Positions 20,907 through 29,176 of a DNA stretch of 41,320 bases are shown here, one piece after another. Origin of the DNA: Thermoleophilaceae bacterium (GTDB lineage Bacteria; Actinomycetota; Thermoleophilia; Solirubrobacterales; Thermoleophilaceae); the NCBI GenBank assembly GCA_016929195.1, contig JAFGJG010000040.1, forward strand, positions 1 to 41,320. The letters are read 5' to 3'. A model generated the notes under the pieces. It made no database searches, had not been told where the DNA came from, and worked only from the letters and a program-made list of their open reading frames with translations. The position numbers and the translations under genes are program-made. Every line of letters begins with the position of its first letter. Position 1 is the stretch's first letter.

Positions 20907-20987
20907 CTGCTATTCTTGCCTGTTGGCGCTTGGCCGTCTCCTGGGCCCTGCGTCACCTCTCTTTCAATACGTCCCAGTAACGGAGCT

Positions 20988-21101
20988 ATGAAGGTCCGAG
21001 CATCGGTCAAGCCCATGTGCGAGAAGTGCAAGGTCATCCGCCGCGGCGGGGCCGTTCTCGTGATCTGCCAGAACCCCCGTCACAAGCAGCGGCAGGGGTG
21101 A
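20988..21101 (+). CDS. rpmJ: 50S ribosomal protein L36, zinc-binding form
   Basis: A 37-residue protein starting [16 protein letters not shown]. The zinc ligands C11, C14, C27 and H32 are present, so this is the C+ form. GGAG lies very close to the ATG (two bases between). The 81-nt gap after map holds TGC-TATTCT (20908-20916), a possible extended -10, but no infA. Confidence 0.95.
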   Translation: MKVRASVKPMCEKCKVIRRGGAVLVICQNPRHKQRQG

Positions 21102-21112
21102 CGCGGGGCTAG

Positions 21113-21499
21113 ATGGCGCGCATAGCCGGAGTCAACATCCCCCTCAACAAGAGGGTCGAGATCGGCCTCACGTACATCTACGGAATCGGCCAGTCGACCG
21201 CCGGAAAGGTCCTGGACGAGGCGGGCGTGGACAAGGACACGCACGTGAAGGACCTGACCGAGGACGAGGTCCGGAAGCTGCGCGAGCGGGTAGACGACCT
21301 GCTCGTCGAGGGAGACCTGCGGCGCGAGCGCTCGCAGAACGTGAAGCGGCTGATGGAGATCGGCTCCTACAAGGGGCTCCGCCACCGGCGCGGCCTGCCC
21401 GCGAACGGCCAGCGGACGAAGACCAACGCTCGCTCGCGGAAGGGCCCGAAGCGCGGCTCGGCGATGGGCGGCGGCAAGAAGAAGATAAGGAAGCACTGA
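21113..21499 (+). CDS. rpsM: 30S ribosomal protein S13
   Basis: S13 sits at the top of the 30S head and contacts the 50S subunit. The 128 residues include [25 protein letters not shown] and the C-terminal [20 protein letters not shown], ending in a basic tail. It begins the rpsM-rpsK-rpsD-rpoA-rplQ (alpha) group. Confidence 0.98.
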   Translation: MARIAGVNIPLNKRVEIGLTYIYGIGQSTAGKVLDEAGVDKDTHVKDLTEDEVRKLRERVDDLLVEGDLRRERSQNVKRLMEIGSYKGLRHRRGLPANGQRTKTNARSRKGPKRGSAMGGGKKKIRKH

Positions 21500-21506
21500 C
21501 CCTCAG

Positions 21507-21905
21507 ATGGCGCAGCAGAAAACAGGACGGCCGCGTGGCCGCAGGCGGGTTCGCAAGAACGTCCCCTTCGGCCAGGCCCACATCAAGACGAGCTTCAACA
21601 ACACGATCGTCGCCCTCACCGACCGTGAGGGGAACGTGATCGCGTGGGAGTCCGCCGGCGGCGCCGGCTTCAAGGGCTCGCGCAAGTCCACCCCCTTCGC
21701 CGCGCAGGTGACCGCCGACGCCGCGGCTCGCAAGGGCATGGAGCACGGGCTCCAGAAGGTCGAGGTCTTCGTCAAGGGCCCGGGGTCGGGCCGCGAGACC
21801 GCGATCCGGTCGCTCCAGGCCGCCGGCCTCGAGATCACCGGGATCCGCGACGTCACGCCGCAGGCCCACAACGGCTGCCGTCCTCGGAAGCGCAGGAGGG
21901 TGTAG
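21507..21905 (+). CDS. rpsK: 30S ribosomal protein S11
   Basis: S11 lies on the 30S platform near the Shine-Dalgarno helix. The 132 residues include [31 protein letters not shown] and the end [13 protein letters not shown]. Seven bases follow rpsM; three bases precede rpsD. Confidence 0.98.
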   Translation: MAQQKTGRPRGRRRVRKNVPFGQAHIKTSFNNTIVALTDREGNVIAWESAGGAGFKGSRKSTPFAAQVTADAAARKGMEHGLQKVEVFVKGPGSGRETAIRSLQAAGLEITGIRDVTPQAHNGCRPRKRRRV

Positions 21906-21908
21906 CCG

Positions 21909-22529
21909 ATGGCCCGTGACACGAGCCCGCAGTGCAAGCAGTGCCGCCGGGAGGGCGTGAAGCTCTTCCTCAAGGGCGAGCGCTGCCTGACGGACAAGTG
22001 CGCGATCGAGCGCCGCAGCTACCCGCCCGGGGACCATGGCCGCGGCCGCTCCCGCCAGTCCGAGTACCGGCTCCAGCTGCGCGAGAAGCAGAAGGCTCGC
22101 CGCTACTACGGCGTTCTCGAGAAGCAGTTCCGCAACTACTACGCGAAGGCCTCGGGCCAGAGCGGAGTGACCGGCGAGAACCTGCTGCGCCTGCTCGAGA
22201 GCCGTTTCGACAACGTGCTGGTGCGGCTGGGCTTCGCGGCCTCGCGGCGCCAGGCCCGGCAGATGGTCAGGCACGGGCACTGGGCCGTGAACGGGAAGCG
22301 GGTCAACATCCCGTCCTACCAGCTGCGGCCCGATGATGTGATCACGATGAGGACCGGCGCGGCGGCCGAGCCGGTGGTGCGTGACGCCACCGAGCTCACC
22401 TCGGCAGTGCCGGCTTGGCTCCAGGCCGATCACGACGGCCTTACGGCGAAGGTGCTCCGGCTCCCAGAGCGGCAGGAGATCACCACGCCGGTGCAGGAAC
22501 AGCTCATCGTCGAGCTCTACTCGAAGTAG
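21909..22529 (+). CDS. rpsD: 30S ribosomal protein S4, zinc-binding form
   Basis: S4 nucleates 30S assembly. The 206 residues begin with a four-cysteine zinc site, C9, C12, C26 and C31 (CKQC ... CLTDKC). The S4 RNA-binding domain follows (RLDN-like [37 protein letters not shown]). S4 is the repressor of the alpha operon in enterobacteria; a small hairpin (GCGGCC 22544-22549 with GGCCGC 22556-22561) lies just after the gene, before rpoA. Confidence 0.97.
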   Translation: MARDTSPQCKQCRREGVKLFLKGERCLTDKCAIERRSYPPGDHGRGRSRQSEYRLQLREKQKARRYYGVLEKQFRNYYAKASGQSGVTGENLLRLLESRFDNVLVRLGFAASRRQARQMVRHGHWAVNGKRVNIPSYQLRPDDVITMRTGAAAEPVVRDATELTSAVPAWLQADHDGLTAKVLRLPERQEITTPVQEQLIVELYSK

Positions 22530-22590
22530 TGACCGCGAGTGTGGCGGCCCGATGCGGCCGCGCACGCCCTAGACGCGAAGGAAGCGCCCC

Positions 22591-23565
22591 ATGATCGAGT
22601 TCCAGACTCCCCAGATTTCCACCGAGAACGTGCAGGACAATCGCGGCACGTTCACGATCGAGCCGCTGGACCGCGGCTTCGGCTACACGTTCGGCAACTC
22701 GCTGCGGCGAGTGCTGCTGTCGTCCCTCGCGGGCGCGGCCGTGACGAGCGTGCGGATCGAGGGCGTGGCCCACGAGTTCTCCACGATCAACGGGGTGAAG
22801 GAGGACGTGACGGACATCGTCCTCAACCTCAAGGAGGTCGTCTGCCGGATGCACTCCGACGCGGCCGAGATCGAGGCGCCGCTCGTGGTGACCGGCCCGG
22901 GCGACGTCACCGCCGGTGACATCGACCTGCCTTCGGGCGTCGAGATCCTCAACCCCGACGCCCACATCGCGACGCTCGAGCGCAAGACGAAGCTCGAGGT
23001 GTACCTCACGATCGGCCACGGCCGCGGGTACTCCCCGGCCGAGGAGAACAAGACCCCCGACCAGCCGATCGGCGTGATCCCGATCGACTCGATCTTCTCC
23101 CCCGTGAAGCGCGTGGCCTACTCGGTCGACGCCGCCCGCGTGGGCCAGAAGACCGACTACGACAAGCTCACGCTCGACATCGAGACCGATGGCTCGCTCG
23201 ACCCGCAGGCCGCTCTGCGCGAGGCCGCCGAGATCCTGATCAAGTACCTGGCGATCTTCACCGACGCCGACCGGGTCGAGGCCCTGCGTGACCAGGGGGC
23301 GGCGCTCGTGGCCGGCGACCTGGGGATCTCCGGCGACGGCGTCGGCGCCCCCGGCGCCGGCGGCATGGACGAGATCCTGATCGAGGAGCTCGAGCTGGGC
23401 GTCCGCTCCTACAACTGCCTCAAGCGCGCCGGCATCCAGACGGTCGGCGACCTGGTGCAGAAGAGCGAGTCCGAGCTGGCCGCGATCCCCAACTTCGGCC
23501 GCAAGTCGATCGAGGAGGTCAAGGAGACCCTCGACGCTCGCGGACTGGCGCTCCGCGCCGGGTAG
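22591..23565 (+). CDS. rpoA: RNA polymerase alpha subunit
   Basis: Alpha starts polymerase assembly and contacts UP elements and activators. The 324 residues contain the N-terminal domain (TIEPLDRGFGYTFGNSLRRVLLSSL) and, after an Ala/Gly linker, the C-terminal domain with ELELGVRSYNCLKRAGIQTVGDL. The ATG is preceded by GAAGGAAG. A 61-nt spacer after rpsD carries a 6-bp hairpin. Confidence 0.98.
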   Translation: MIEFQTPQISTENVQDNRGTFTIEPLDRGFGYTFGNSLRRVLLSSLAGAAVTSVRIEGVAHEFSTINGVKEDVTDIVLNLKEVVCRMHSDAAEIEAPLVVTGPGDVTAGDIDLPSGVEILNPDAHIATLERKTKLEVYLTIGHGRGYSPAEENKTPDQPIGVIPIDSIFSPVKRVAYSVDAARVGQKTDYDKLTLDIETDGSLDPQAALREAAEILIKYLAIFTDADRVEALRDQGAALVAGDLGISGDGVGAPGAGGMDEILIEELELGVRSYNCLKRAGIQTVGDLVQKSESELAAIPNFGRKSIEEVKETLDARGLALRAG

Positions 23566-23577
23566 TCTCCCCGGGCC

Positions 23578-23931
23578 ATGCGCCACCGGAAGCAAAAGGG
23601 AAAGCTGTCGCGCGACGCGGCGCATCGCAAGGCGCTGTTCATGAACCTGTGCCGCGAGGTGATCGACCACGAGCGCATCCAGACCACCGAGGCCAAGGCC
23701 AAGGCGGTCAAGCCGGAGCTCGAGCGGCTGATCACGCTCGCGAAGCGGGGCGATCAGCACGCCCGCCGGACCGCGATGGCCCGGCTCGGGCAGGACAAGT
23801 TCGTGGTCTACAAGCTCTTCGAGGAGATCGCGCCGCGGTATGCGGAGCGTGAGGGGGGCTATACGCGGATCCTGAAGCTGGGGCCGCGCCGGTCGGATTC
23901 GACCGAGATGGTCTTTCTCGAGCTCGTTTAG
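23578..23931 (+). CDS. rplQ: 50S ribosomal protein L17
   Basis: L17 lies near the tunnel exit. The 117 residues begin MRHRKQKGKLSRDAAHRKAL and include TTEAKAKAVKPELERLITLA and RYAEREGGYTRILKL. It is the last gene of the ribosomal block. The next gene is convergent, 15 bases away, and no strong terminator is visible in that gap. Confidence 0.98.
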   Translation: MRHRKQKGKLSRDAAHRKALFMNLCREVIDHERIQTTEAKAKAVKPELERLITLAKRGDQHARRTAMARLGQDKFVVYKLFEEIAPRYAEREGGYTRILKLGPRRSDSTEMVFLELV

Positions 23932-23946
23932 GGCGGTGGGCTTAGC

Positions 23947-24351
23947 CTAGGCGTCCAGGCCGGCGGCTTCACGCGCGTCGGCCGGGTCGCTGTAGCTCAT
24001 GATGCGCATGATCAGCTCGTCGCGCAGCTCGAAGACGAAGCCGCCGATGAAGTCGATCTCCACGCCGGTGGCGCTGCTGCGCCCGTTCACGTGGCCCGTG
24101 ACCACCACGAGGTCGTCGCGCGCCGTGAGCTCGACCGGGTCGATCGTGAACGTCTCCCAGTCCTCGCCCATGTCGCGGACGAAGCGGCGCACTCCCTGGT
24201 GGCCCTGGTACGACGTGCCCTCGAGCTGGGCGCGGAACGGGAACCACTCGCAGTGCGGGTGGGTCAGCGAGACCAGCCGGTCGGTGTCGCGCGTGTTGAA
24301 GGCCTCGAACGACTGGGCAACCGTCTCGACGCCCGTCGCCCGCACGGTCAT
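23947..24351 (-). CDS. SnoaL/NTF2-like protein, function unknown
   Basis: The 134-residue product has the cone-shaped alpha+beta pattern of the SnoaL-like NTF2 superfamily: an N-terminal helix (VETVAQSFEAFNTRDTDRLV), a segment HPHCEWFPFRAQLEGTSYQGHQGVRRFVRDM, and alternating beta strands ending with ELIMRIMSYSDPADAREAAG. Members act as isomerases, hydrolases or ligand binders, so the reaction cannot be named. It overlaps the upstream MBL-like gene by four bases, so the two are probably co-translated. Confidence 0.8.
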   Translation of the reverse strand: MTVRATGVETVAQSFEAFNTRDTDRLVSLTHPHCEWFPFRAQLEGTSYQGHQGVRRFVRDMGEDWETFTIDPVELTARDDLVVVTGHVNGRSSATGVEIDFIGGFVFELRDELIMRIMSYSDPADAREAAGLDA

Positions 24352-24944
24352 GCCTCGGCGAACTGGCGCAGGCTCTCGCGGGCGCGGCCCACGACCGGGT
24401 CGCCGTGCGCGACCAGCAGGTTGTCGAACTCGAGCTCCGCGGCCAGGCGGCCGTAGGCCTGCCGCAGCCCCGCCTTGGTGTCCTCAGGGTCGTCCATGAG
24501 GTTGTCGGGAACGAAGCGCAGCCCGTCGTAGCTGACGACCCCGTCGGCCACCGCGAGCGCGGACACGGCCGGGATGTGGAGGGCCGACTCGTCGGGGCAG
24601 ATCGAGCCGATCTCGTGGACCGTCACGGCGCCGTCCGCGAGCGAATCCCCGAAGTCGTACGGCTCGACCGGGTCGCCCTCGTCGAACTCGTGCATGCCCA
24701 CGCGGGGGGCGCGCACGGTGAGGCCGAAGCGCTCGGTCACCTTCCCGCAGTCGCGCCAGTGATGGCGGTTCGTCAGGAGGACGAACCGCGGCGGCCCGAG
24801 CTCCTCGAGCTGCTCCAACTCGCTGTCCGGCACGAGCGGGTCGAGAAGAACGCCCTGGCCGGGCAGGAAGTAGGAGCTGACCTCCATGCCGATGCGCGGG
24901 TGGGGCGCCTTCCAGTGCCAGATGCCGGGCGCGATCTGCTGCAC
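24348..24944 (-). CDS. Metallo-beta-lactamase-fold-like protein with degenerate metal motif
   Basis: The 198 residues follow the layout of MBL-fold hydrolases: IAPGIWHWKAP start, GVLLDPLVP strand, FVLLTNRHHWRDCGKVTERFG where the metal motif should be, ALHIPAVSALAVADGVVSYDGL, and a late LLVAHGDPVVG. The usual HxHxDH is replaced by NRHHWRD, and the asparagine/second histidine pattern suggests altered or lost metal binding; AHGDP may keep one histidine. I recall NRHH-type relatives annotated as MBL-fold proteins in actinobacteria. It is co-transcribed with the NTF2-like gene and divergent from the sulfate importer. Confidence 0.65.
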   Translation of the reverse strand: MQQIAPGIWHWKAPHPRIGMEVSSYFLPGQGVLLDPLVPDSELEQLEELGPPRFVLLTNRHHWRDCGKVTERFGLTVRAPRVGMHEFDEGDPVEPYDFGDSLADGAVTVHEIGSICPDESALHIPAVSALAVADGVVSYDGLRFVPDNLMDDPEDTKAGLRQAYGRLAAELEFDNLLVAHGDPVVGRARESLRQFAEA

Positions 24945-24979
24945 ATGCCGACCTTACCGTGCGGAGCGAGTCGCCATTT

Positions 24980-25010
24980 CCGACTTTGTCGGTGGAGATT
25001 ATGCTATTTT
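24980..25010 (+). promoter_or_regulatory. Candidate promoter and operator of the sulfate-transport operon
   Basis: CCGAC-TTT-GTCGG (24980-24992) is a perfect 5-bp inverted repeat. An extended -10, TGC-TATTTT (25002-25010), lies 9 bases further on; there is no good -35. The repeat overlaps the -35 region, where a repressor would block polymerase. The Rrf2-family gene at the other end of the operon is the natural candidate binder; that link is inference. Confidence 0.45.
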
Positions 25011-25045
25011 CCTCCGTCCCGCGAAGTCAATCGACAAGGTGGAGA

Positions 25046-26074
25046 ATGACCAGGACCTGGACTCGCCCCATCCGCATCGCCCTGGCCCTCGTGGCCGCCC
25101 TCGCTGCAGCGACGGTCGTCGCCTGCGGCAGCGACGACGACTCCTCCTCCGGTGGCGGAGGGGGCGGCGAGAAGCTCTCGCTCGTGGCCTACTCGACGCC
25201 GCAGGAGGCGTACGAGGAGATCATCCCCGCCTTCGAGAAGACGGCGGACGGCAAGGGCGTGACCTTCAACCAGTCCTACGCCGCATCGGGCGAGCAGTCG
25301 CGCGCCGTCGAGGGCGGACTGCCGGCGGACATCGTGGCCTTCTCGCTGGCCCCGGACGTCGACCGGCTCGTCGACGCCGGCCTCGTGGCCGAGGACTGGG
25401 CGAACACCCAGAACGACGGGTTCGTGACCAACTCGGTCGTGGTCTTCGTCGTCCGCAAGGGCAACCCGGAGAACATCGAGACCTGGGACGACCTGACGAA
25501 GGACGGGGTCGAGGTCATCACGCCGAACCCGTACACGTCGGGCGGCGCGAAGTGGAACATCATGGCCGCGTGGGGCGCCCAGCTCGAGCAGGGCAAGTCC
25601 GAGGACGAGGCGAAGGACTACCTCTCCACGCTCTTCGATCACGTCCCTGTGCTCGACAAGAGCGCGCGCGAGGCGCTGCAGACGTTCGCGGGCGGCAAGG
25701 GCGACGTCCTCATCTCGTACGAGAACGAGGCGATCACCGCCCAGCAGAAGGGTGAGGACGTGGACTACGTCATCCCCGACGAGACGCTCCTGATCCAGAA
25801 CCCGGCCGCCGTGACCACGGATGCGCCGGCGACCGCTCAGAAGTTCCTCGACTTCCTCCACGGCGACGAGGCCCAGAAGATCTATCAGTCGAAGGGCTAC
25901 CGCACGGTGAACCCGGACCTGGCGGACGACGCCAAGTTCCCCGTCCCGCCGAAGCTCTTCGAGATCACGAAGTTCGGTGGCTGGGACAAGGTCAACGCCG
26001 ACTTCTTCGATCCCGAGGGCGCGATCGTCACCGACATCTTCCAGGACCAGGGGAAGTCAACTGCCTCCGGCTAG
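25046..26074 (+). CDS. sbp: Sulfate-binding lipoprotein of an ABC importer
   Basis: This is the external solute-binding subunit that hands sulfate (or thiosulfate) to the CysTWA importer. The 342 residues start with a lipoprotein signal peptide (basic MTRTWTRPIR, then a hydrophobic stretch and lipobox VVAC, C27), then a Ser/Gly linker. The mature part has VAYSTPQEAYEEIIPAFEK, ADIVAFSLAPDVDRL and the family signature NPYTSGGAKWN. ATG 25046 is chosen because it gives the signal peptide and has AAGGTGGAG before it; upstream in-frame codons cover the promoter. cysT overlaps its 3' end. Confidence 0.93.
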   Translation: MTRTWTRPIRIALALVAALAAATVVACGSDDDSSSGGGGGGEKLSLVAYSTPQEAYEEIIPAFEKTADGKGVTFNQSYAASGEQSRAVEGGLPADIVAFSLAPDVDRLVDAGLVAEDWANTQNDGFVTNSVVVFVVRKGNPENIETWDDLTKDGVEVITPNPYTSGGAKWNIMAAWGAQLEQGKSEDEAKDYLSTLFDHVPVLDKSAREALQTFAGGKGDVLISYENEAITAQQKGEDVDYVIPDETLLIQNPAAVTTDAPATAQKFLDFLHGDEAQKIYQSKGYRTVNPDLADDAKFPVPPKLFEITKFGGWDKVNADFFDPEGAIVTDIFQDQGKSTASG

Positions 26075-26897
26075 CGCCGCAGCTCCCTCCCTCCTCCGTG
26101 GCGCATCGAGGGCGGCCCCATCCGGGGCCGCCCTCAGCCGTGGAATAGTCGTCACCTATCTGAGCGTGATCGCGCTGATCCCGCTCTCGGCCGTCGTCCT
26201 GAAGTCGACCGACAGGGGCTGGGACAGCTTCTGGAACGCGGTCTCGAGCCCTCAGGCCTGGGCCGCTCTGCGGCTGACGCTGATCGCCTCGGTGGTCGTC
26301 GTGATCGTCAACGCGATCGTCGGGACGGTCATCGCCTGGGTGCTCGTGCGCGACGAGTTCAGGGGCAAGAGCGTCATGAACTCGATCATCGACCTGCCCT
26401 TCGCGCTCCCGACGATCGTGGCCGGCCTGACCCTGCTCGCGCTGTACGGGCCGCGCGGCCCGTTCGGCCTGGACGTGGCCTACACGCGCTTCGCCGTGGT
26501 GCTGGCGCTCCTGTTCGTCACGCTGCCGTTCGTCGTCCGGGCGGTGCAGCCGGTGCTGCTCGAGCTCGACCAGGAGGTGGAGCAGGCGGCCGAGTCGCTC
26601 GGGGCCTCGAAATGGGTGACCTTCCGTCGGATCATCCTCCCGGCGCTCTACCCGGCGATCATCGCCGGCAGCGGTCTTGCGTTCGCTCGCGCCGTCGGCG
26701 AGTTCGGCTCGCTGGTGCTGATCACGGGCAACCTCCCCTTCAAGACGGAGGCGGCGTCCGTGTTCATCTTCTCCCAGGTCGAGAGCGACAACGTCACGGG
26801 CGCGGCGGCGGTGTCCGTCGTCCTGCTGCTGATCGCGTTCGTCGTGCTGCTCGGCTTCGGCTGGCTGAGCCGCAAGGTGGTGCGGGATGAAGGGTAG
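26061..26897 (+). CDS. cysT: Sulfate ABC importer permease CysT
   Basis: One of two membrane subunits of the sulfate importer. From the CTG at 26061 the product has 278 residues, the usual CysT length, with six predicted helices; TM1 starts at IVVTYLSVIALIPLSAVVL. The coupling-helix motif EQAAESLGASKWVTFRRIILPAL is present, as is FARAVGEFGSLVLITGN. The CTG start is supported by AGGGGAAG seven to twelve bases upstream. The only ATG in frame (25977) would overlap sbp by 98 bases and add a Ser/Arg-rich stretch unlike the family. The start is therefore uncertain; the identity is not. Confidence 0.92.
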   Translation: MPPASAAAPSLLRGASRAAPSGAALSRGIVVTYLSVIALIPLSAVVLKSTDRGWDSFWNAVSSPQAWAALRLTLIASVVVVIVNAIVGTVIAWVLVRDEFRGKSVMNSIIDLPFALPTIVAGLTLLALYGPRGPFGLDVAYTRFAVVLALLFVTLPFVVRAVQPVLLELDQEVEQAAESLGASKWVTFRRIILPALYPAIIAGSGLAFARAVGEFGSLVLITGNLPFKTEAASVFIFSQVESDNVTGAAAVSVVLLLIAFVVLLGFGWLSRKVVRDEG

Positions 26898-27678
26898 GCT
26901 CGGGCTCCGCTTCGTCGCGATCGGCTACCTCGCCGCGCTGCTCGCGTTTCCGGTGGGGCTGGTCTTCTATCGCGCGTTCGAGCACGGGGTGGACGCCTTC
27001 TGGGAGGCGATGACGACCCCGGACGCGCAGCACGCGTTCTGGCTGACAGTCGAGATGGTGGCGATCGCCGTGCCGTTGAACACCGCCTTCGGCGTGCTCT
27101 GCGCCCTGGTCCTCGTGCGTCAGAACTTCCGTGGAAAGGCGCTTCTCAACGCCGCGGTCGACCTCCCGTTCGCGGTCTCGCCGGTCGTGATCGGGCTGGC
27201 GCTGATCCTCATCTACGGCCGCGACGGCTGGATCGGCGACTGGCTGATCGAGAACGGCATCCGCGTGATCTTCTCGACGCCGGGCATGATCCTGGCGACG
27301 ATCTTCGTGTCGCTGCCGTTCGTCGTCCGCGAGGTCGTGCCGGTGCTGCGCGAGATCGGCACCGAGCAGGAGCAGGCGGCCGAGACGCTCGGGGCCTCGC
27401 CGCTCCAGACCTTCTTCCGGATCACGCTGCCCGCCATCCGCTGGGGCGTGGCCTACGGCGTCGTGCTCACCACCGCGCGGGCGCTCGGCGAGTTCGGTGC
27501 CGTGAGCATCGTGTCCGGCAAGCTCTCGGGGCAGACGGAGACGCTGACGCTCCTGGTGGAGAACCGGTTCCAGCGCTTCGACCTGGCCGGCGCGTATGCC
27601 GCGTCCGTGGTGCTCGCCATCCTGGCCCTGCTGACCCTGCTGTCCATGAACCTGCTGAGACCGAAGGAAGGACGCTGA
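26887..27678 (+). CDS. cysW: Sulfate ABC importer permease CysW
   Basis: The second permease subunit, 263 residues and six predicted helices. The EAA loop [23 protein letters not shown] and [17 protein letters not shown] match CysW. The ATG overlaps the end of cysT by 11 bases and the stop overlaps the cysA ATG by one base, so the operon is tightly coupled. Confidence 0.95.
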   Translation: MKGRLGLRFVAIGYLAALLAFPVGLVFYRAFEHGVDAFWEAMTTPDAQHAFWLTVEMVAIAVPLNTAFGVLCALVLVRQNFRGKALLNAAVDLPFAVSPVVIGLALILIYGRDGWIGDWLIENGIRVIFSTPGMILATIFVSLPFVVREVVPVLREIGTEQEQAAETLGASPLQTFFRITLPAIRWGVAYGVVLTTARALGEFGAVSIVSGKLSGQTETLTLLVENRFQRFDLAGAYAASVVLAILALLTLLSMNLLRPKEGR

Positions 27679-28646
27679 TGGGCATCGTCGTCGAGAACGT
27701 CGGCAAGAAGTACGGCGACTTCGTCGCGCTCGACGACGTCTCGCTGAACGTCCGCGACGGCTCGCTCACAGCGCTGCTCGGGCCGAGTGGCGGCGGCAAG
27801 TCCACGCTGCTCCGGGTGATCGCCGGGCTGGAGGAGCCGGACACCGGCACCGTGGTGATCGACGGTGAGGACGCCACGGGGGTGCCGGCGCGCAAGCGCG
27901 GCGTCGGGTTCGTGTTCCAGCACTACGCGCCGTTCAAGCACATGACCGTGCGCGACAACGTCGCCTTCGGCCTGAAGATCCGCAAGCGCGAGAAGGCGGA
28001 GATCGACGAGCGGGTCAGGGAGCTGCTCGAGCTGGTGCACCTCGAGGGCTTCGCGCACCGTTACCCCTCCCAGCTGTCCGGCGGGCAGCGCCAGCGCATG
28101 GCGCTCGCGCGCGCGCTCGCCGTGAAGCCGAAGGTGCTCCTGCTCGACGAGCCCTTCGGGGCGCTCGACGCCACCGTCCGCAAGGAGCTGCGGGCGTGGC
28201 TGCGCCGCCTCCACGACGAGATGAACGTGACGACCGTGTTCGTCACCCACGACCAGGAGGAGGCGATGGAGGTCGCCGAGCAGATCGTGGTTCTGAACCA
28301 CGGCGCCATCGAGCAGGTCGGCGCGCCGCAGGACCTCTACGACAGGCCGGCGAACGACTTCGTCATGCACTTCATCGGGCCGGTGGCGCCGCTCGGGAAG
28401 CGCTGGCTGCGCCCGCACGACCTCGACATCCTGCTCGAGCCGGAGCCGGGCGCCTCCGAGGCGACCGTCCAGCACGTCCTCCACCTGGGGTTCGAGGTGC
28501 GCGTGGAGGTCAAGGTCGAGGGAGGCGAGGAGACCTGGGTGCAGACCACGCGCGACCGCGCGCGGGAGCTCGAGCTGGCGGACGGCCAGCAGGTCTGGCT
28601 GCGTCCCGCGCACGACCCGGTGCTGGAGCCCGAGGCCGCGGCCTAG
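27678..28646 (+). CDS. cysA: Sulfate ABC importer ATPase CysA
   Basis: ATP-hydrolysing subunit of the importer. The 322 residues contain Walker [10 protein letters not shown] (35-43), the signature [15 protein letters not shown], Walker [14 protein letters not shown] and the switch histidine in [11 protein letters not shown]. After the nucleotide-binding domain there is a C-terminal regulatory (TOBE-like) part that recalls CysA/PotA. GGAAGGA precedes the ATG. The gene ends at a perfect 13-bp hairpin. Confidence 0.96.
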   Translation: MGIVVENVGKKYGDFVALDDVSLNVRDGSLTALLGPSGGGKSTLLRVIAGLEEPDTGTVVIDGEDATGVPARKRGVGFVFQHYAPFKHMTVRDNVAFGLKIRKREKAEIDERVRELLELVHLEGFAHRYPSQLSGGQRQRMALARALAVKPKVLLLDEPFGALDATVRKELRAWLRRLHDEMNVTTVFVTHDQEEAMEVAEQIVVLNHGAIEQVGAPQDLYDRPANDFVMHFIGPVAPLGKRWLRPHDLDILLEPEPGASEATVQHVLHLGFEVRVEVKVEGGEETWVQTTRDRARELELADGQQVWLRPAHDPVLEPEAAA

Positions 28647-28675
28647 CGGTGCACCCGGCTCGGCCGGGTGCACCG
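28647..28675. terminator. Perfect 13-bp hairpin between cysA and the Rrf2 regulator
   Basis: Arms 28647-28659 and 28663-28675 are perfectly complementary with a 3-nt loop (TCG). The hairpin begins directly after the cysA stop and ends four bases before the convergent regulator's stop, so it probably terminates from both sides. There is no T-run. Confidence 0.7.
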
Positions 28676-28679
28676 ATGG

Positions 28680-29135
28680 TTACCGCCGCGACCAGGCGTC
28701 AGGGGCCTCGGTGAGGCGGCGGATCCTGGCCGGCATGCGGTCGCTCGCGACGTCGGCCAGGGTCAGCTCGTCCACGACCGAGCGCAGGCTCGCGCGGACC
28801 GCGATCCAGACAGTGCGCAGGTGCTCGGCGGCGCCCTGGTAGTCCATGTCCTCGGGCGGCTCCCCGCGAACGCTCGCCAGCGGGCCCTCCACGGCCCGGA
28901 TGACCTCGCCGATCGTGACCTCCGAGGCCGGCCGGGCGAGCCAATAGCCACCGTCCGCGCCGCGCTGTGCGCGCACGATCCCGGCGTGGCGGAGGTCGAT
29001 CAGGATGTTCTCGAGGAACTTGAGAGGGATCTCCTGCGCCTGGGCGATGCGCTCGCCCTTGATCGGGCCCTCCCCGGCCTCGGTCAGCTCCAGGAGCGCC
29101 CGGACCGCATAGTCCACTTTCGCCGTGACGCGCAC
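28680..29135 (-). CDS. Rrf2-family transcriptional regulator, CymR-like
   Basis: A 151-residue Rrf2 winged-helix protein: VDYAVRALLELTEA at the N terminus, recognition region AQEIPLKFLENILIDLRHAG, wing RGADGGYWLARPASEVTIGEVIRAVEG. It has no cysteine at all, so it cannot bind an iron-sulfur cluster as IscR or NsrR do. Cluster-free Rrf2 members include CymR, which represses sulfur uptake with CysK in Firmicutes. Lying next to cysTWA, it is a good candidate repressor of that operon. GTG start at 29135; the stop faces the cysA terminator hairpin. The exact effector is unknown. Confidence 0.85.
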   Translation of the reverse strand: MRVTAKVDYAVRALLELTEAGEGPIKGERIAQAQEIPLKFLENILIDLRHAGIVRAQRGADGGYWLARPASEVTIGEVIRAVEGPLASVRGEPPEDMDYQGAAEHLRTVWIAVRASLRSVVDELTLADVASDRMPARIRRLTEAPDAWSRR

Positions 29136-29142
29136 ACGCTCA

Positions 29143-29169
29143 TTGTTATCCAGATCGCCTCGATAGGCT
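29143..29169 (+). promoter_or_regulatory. Candidate promoter of the methyltransferase gene
   Basis: TTGTTA (29143-29148) and TAGGCT (29164-29169) are 15 bases apart. Only seven bases separate the second box from the GTG start, which would give a leaderless message. Confidence 0.35.
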
Positions 29170-29176
29170 CGCGCCC

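Noticed and set aside
29141-29150. ATG at 29143 (minus) as the start of the Rrf2 gene
   Set aside because: It is out of frame with the Rrf2 coding sequence by two bases; GTG 29135 is the first in-frame start with the family N terminus.
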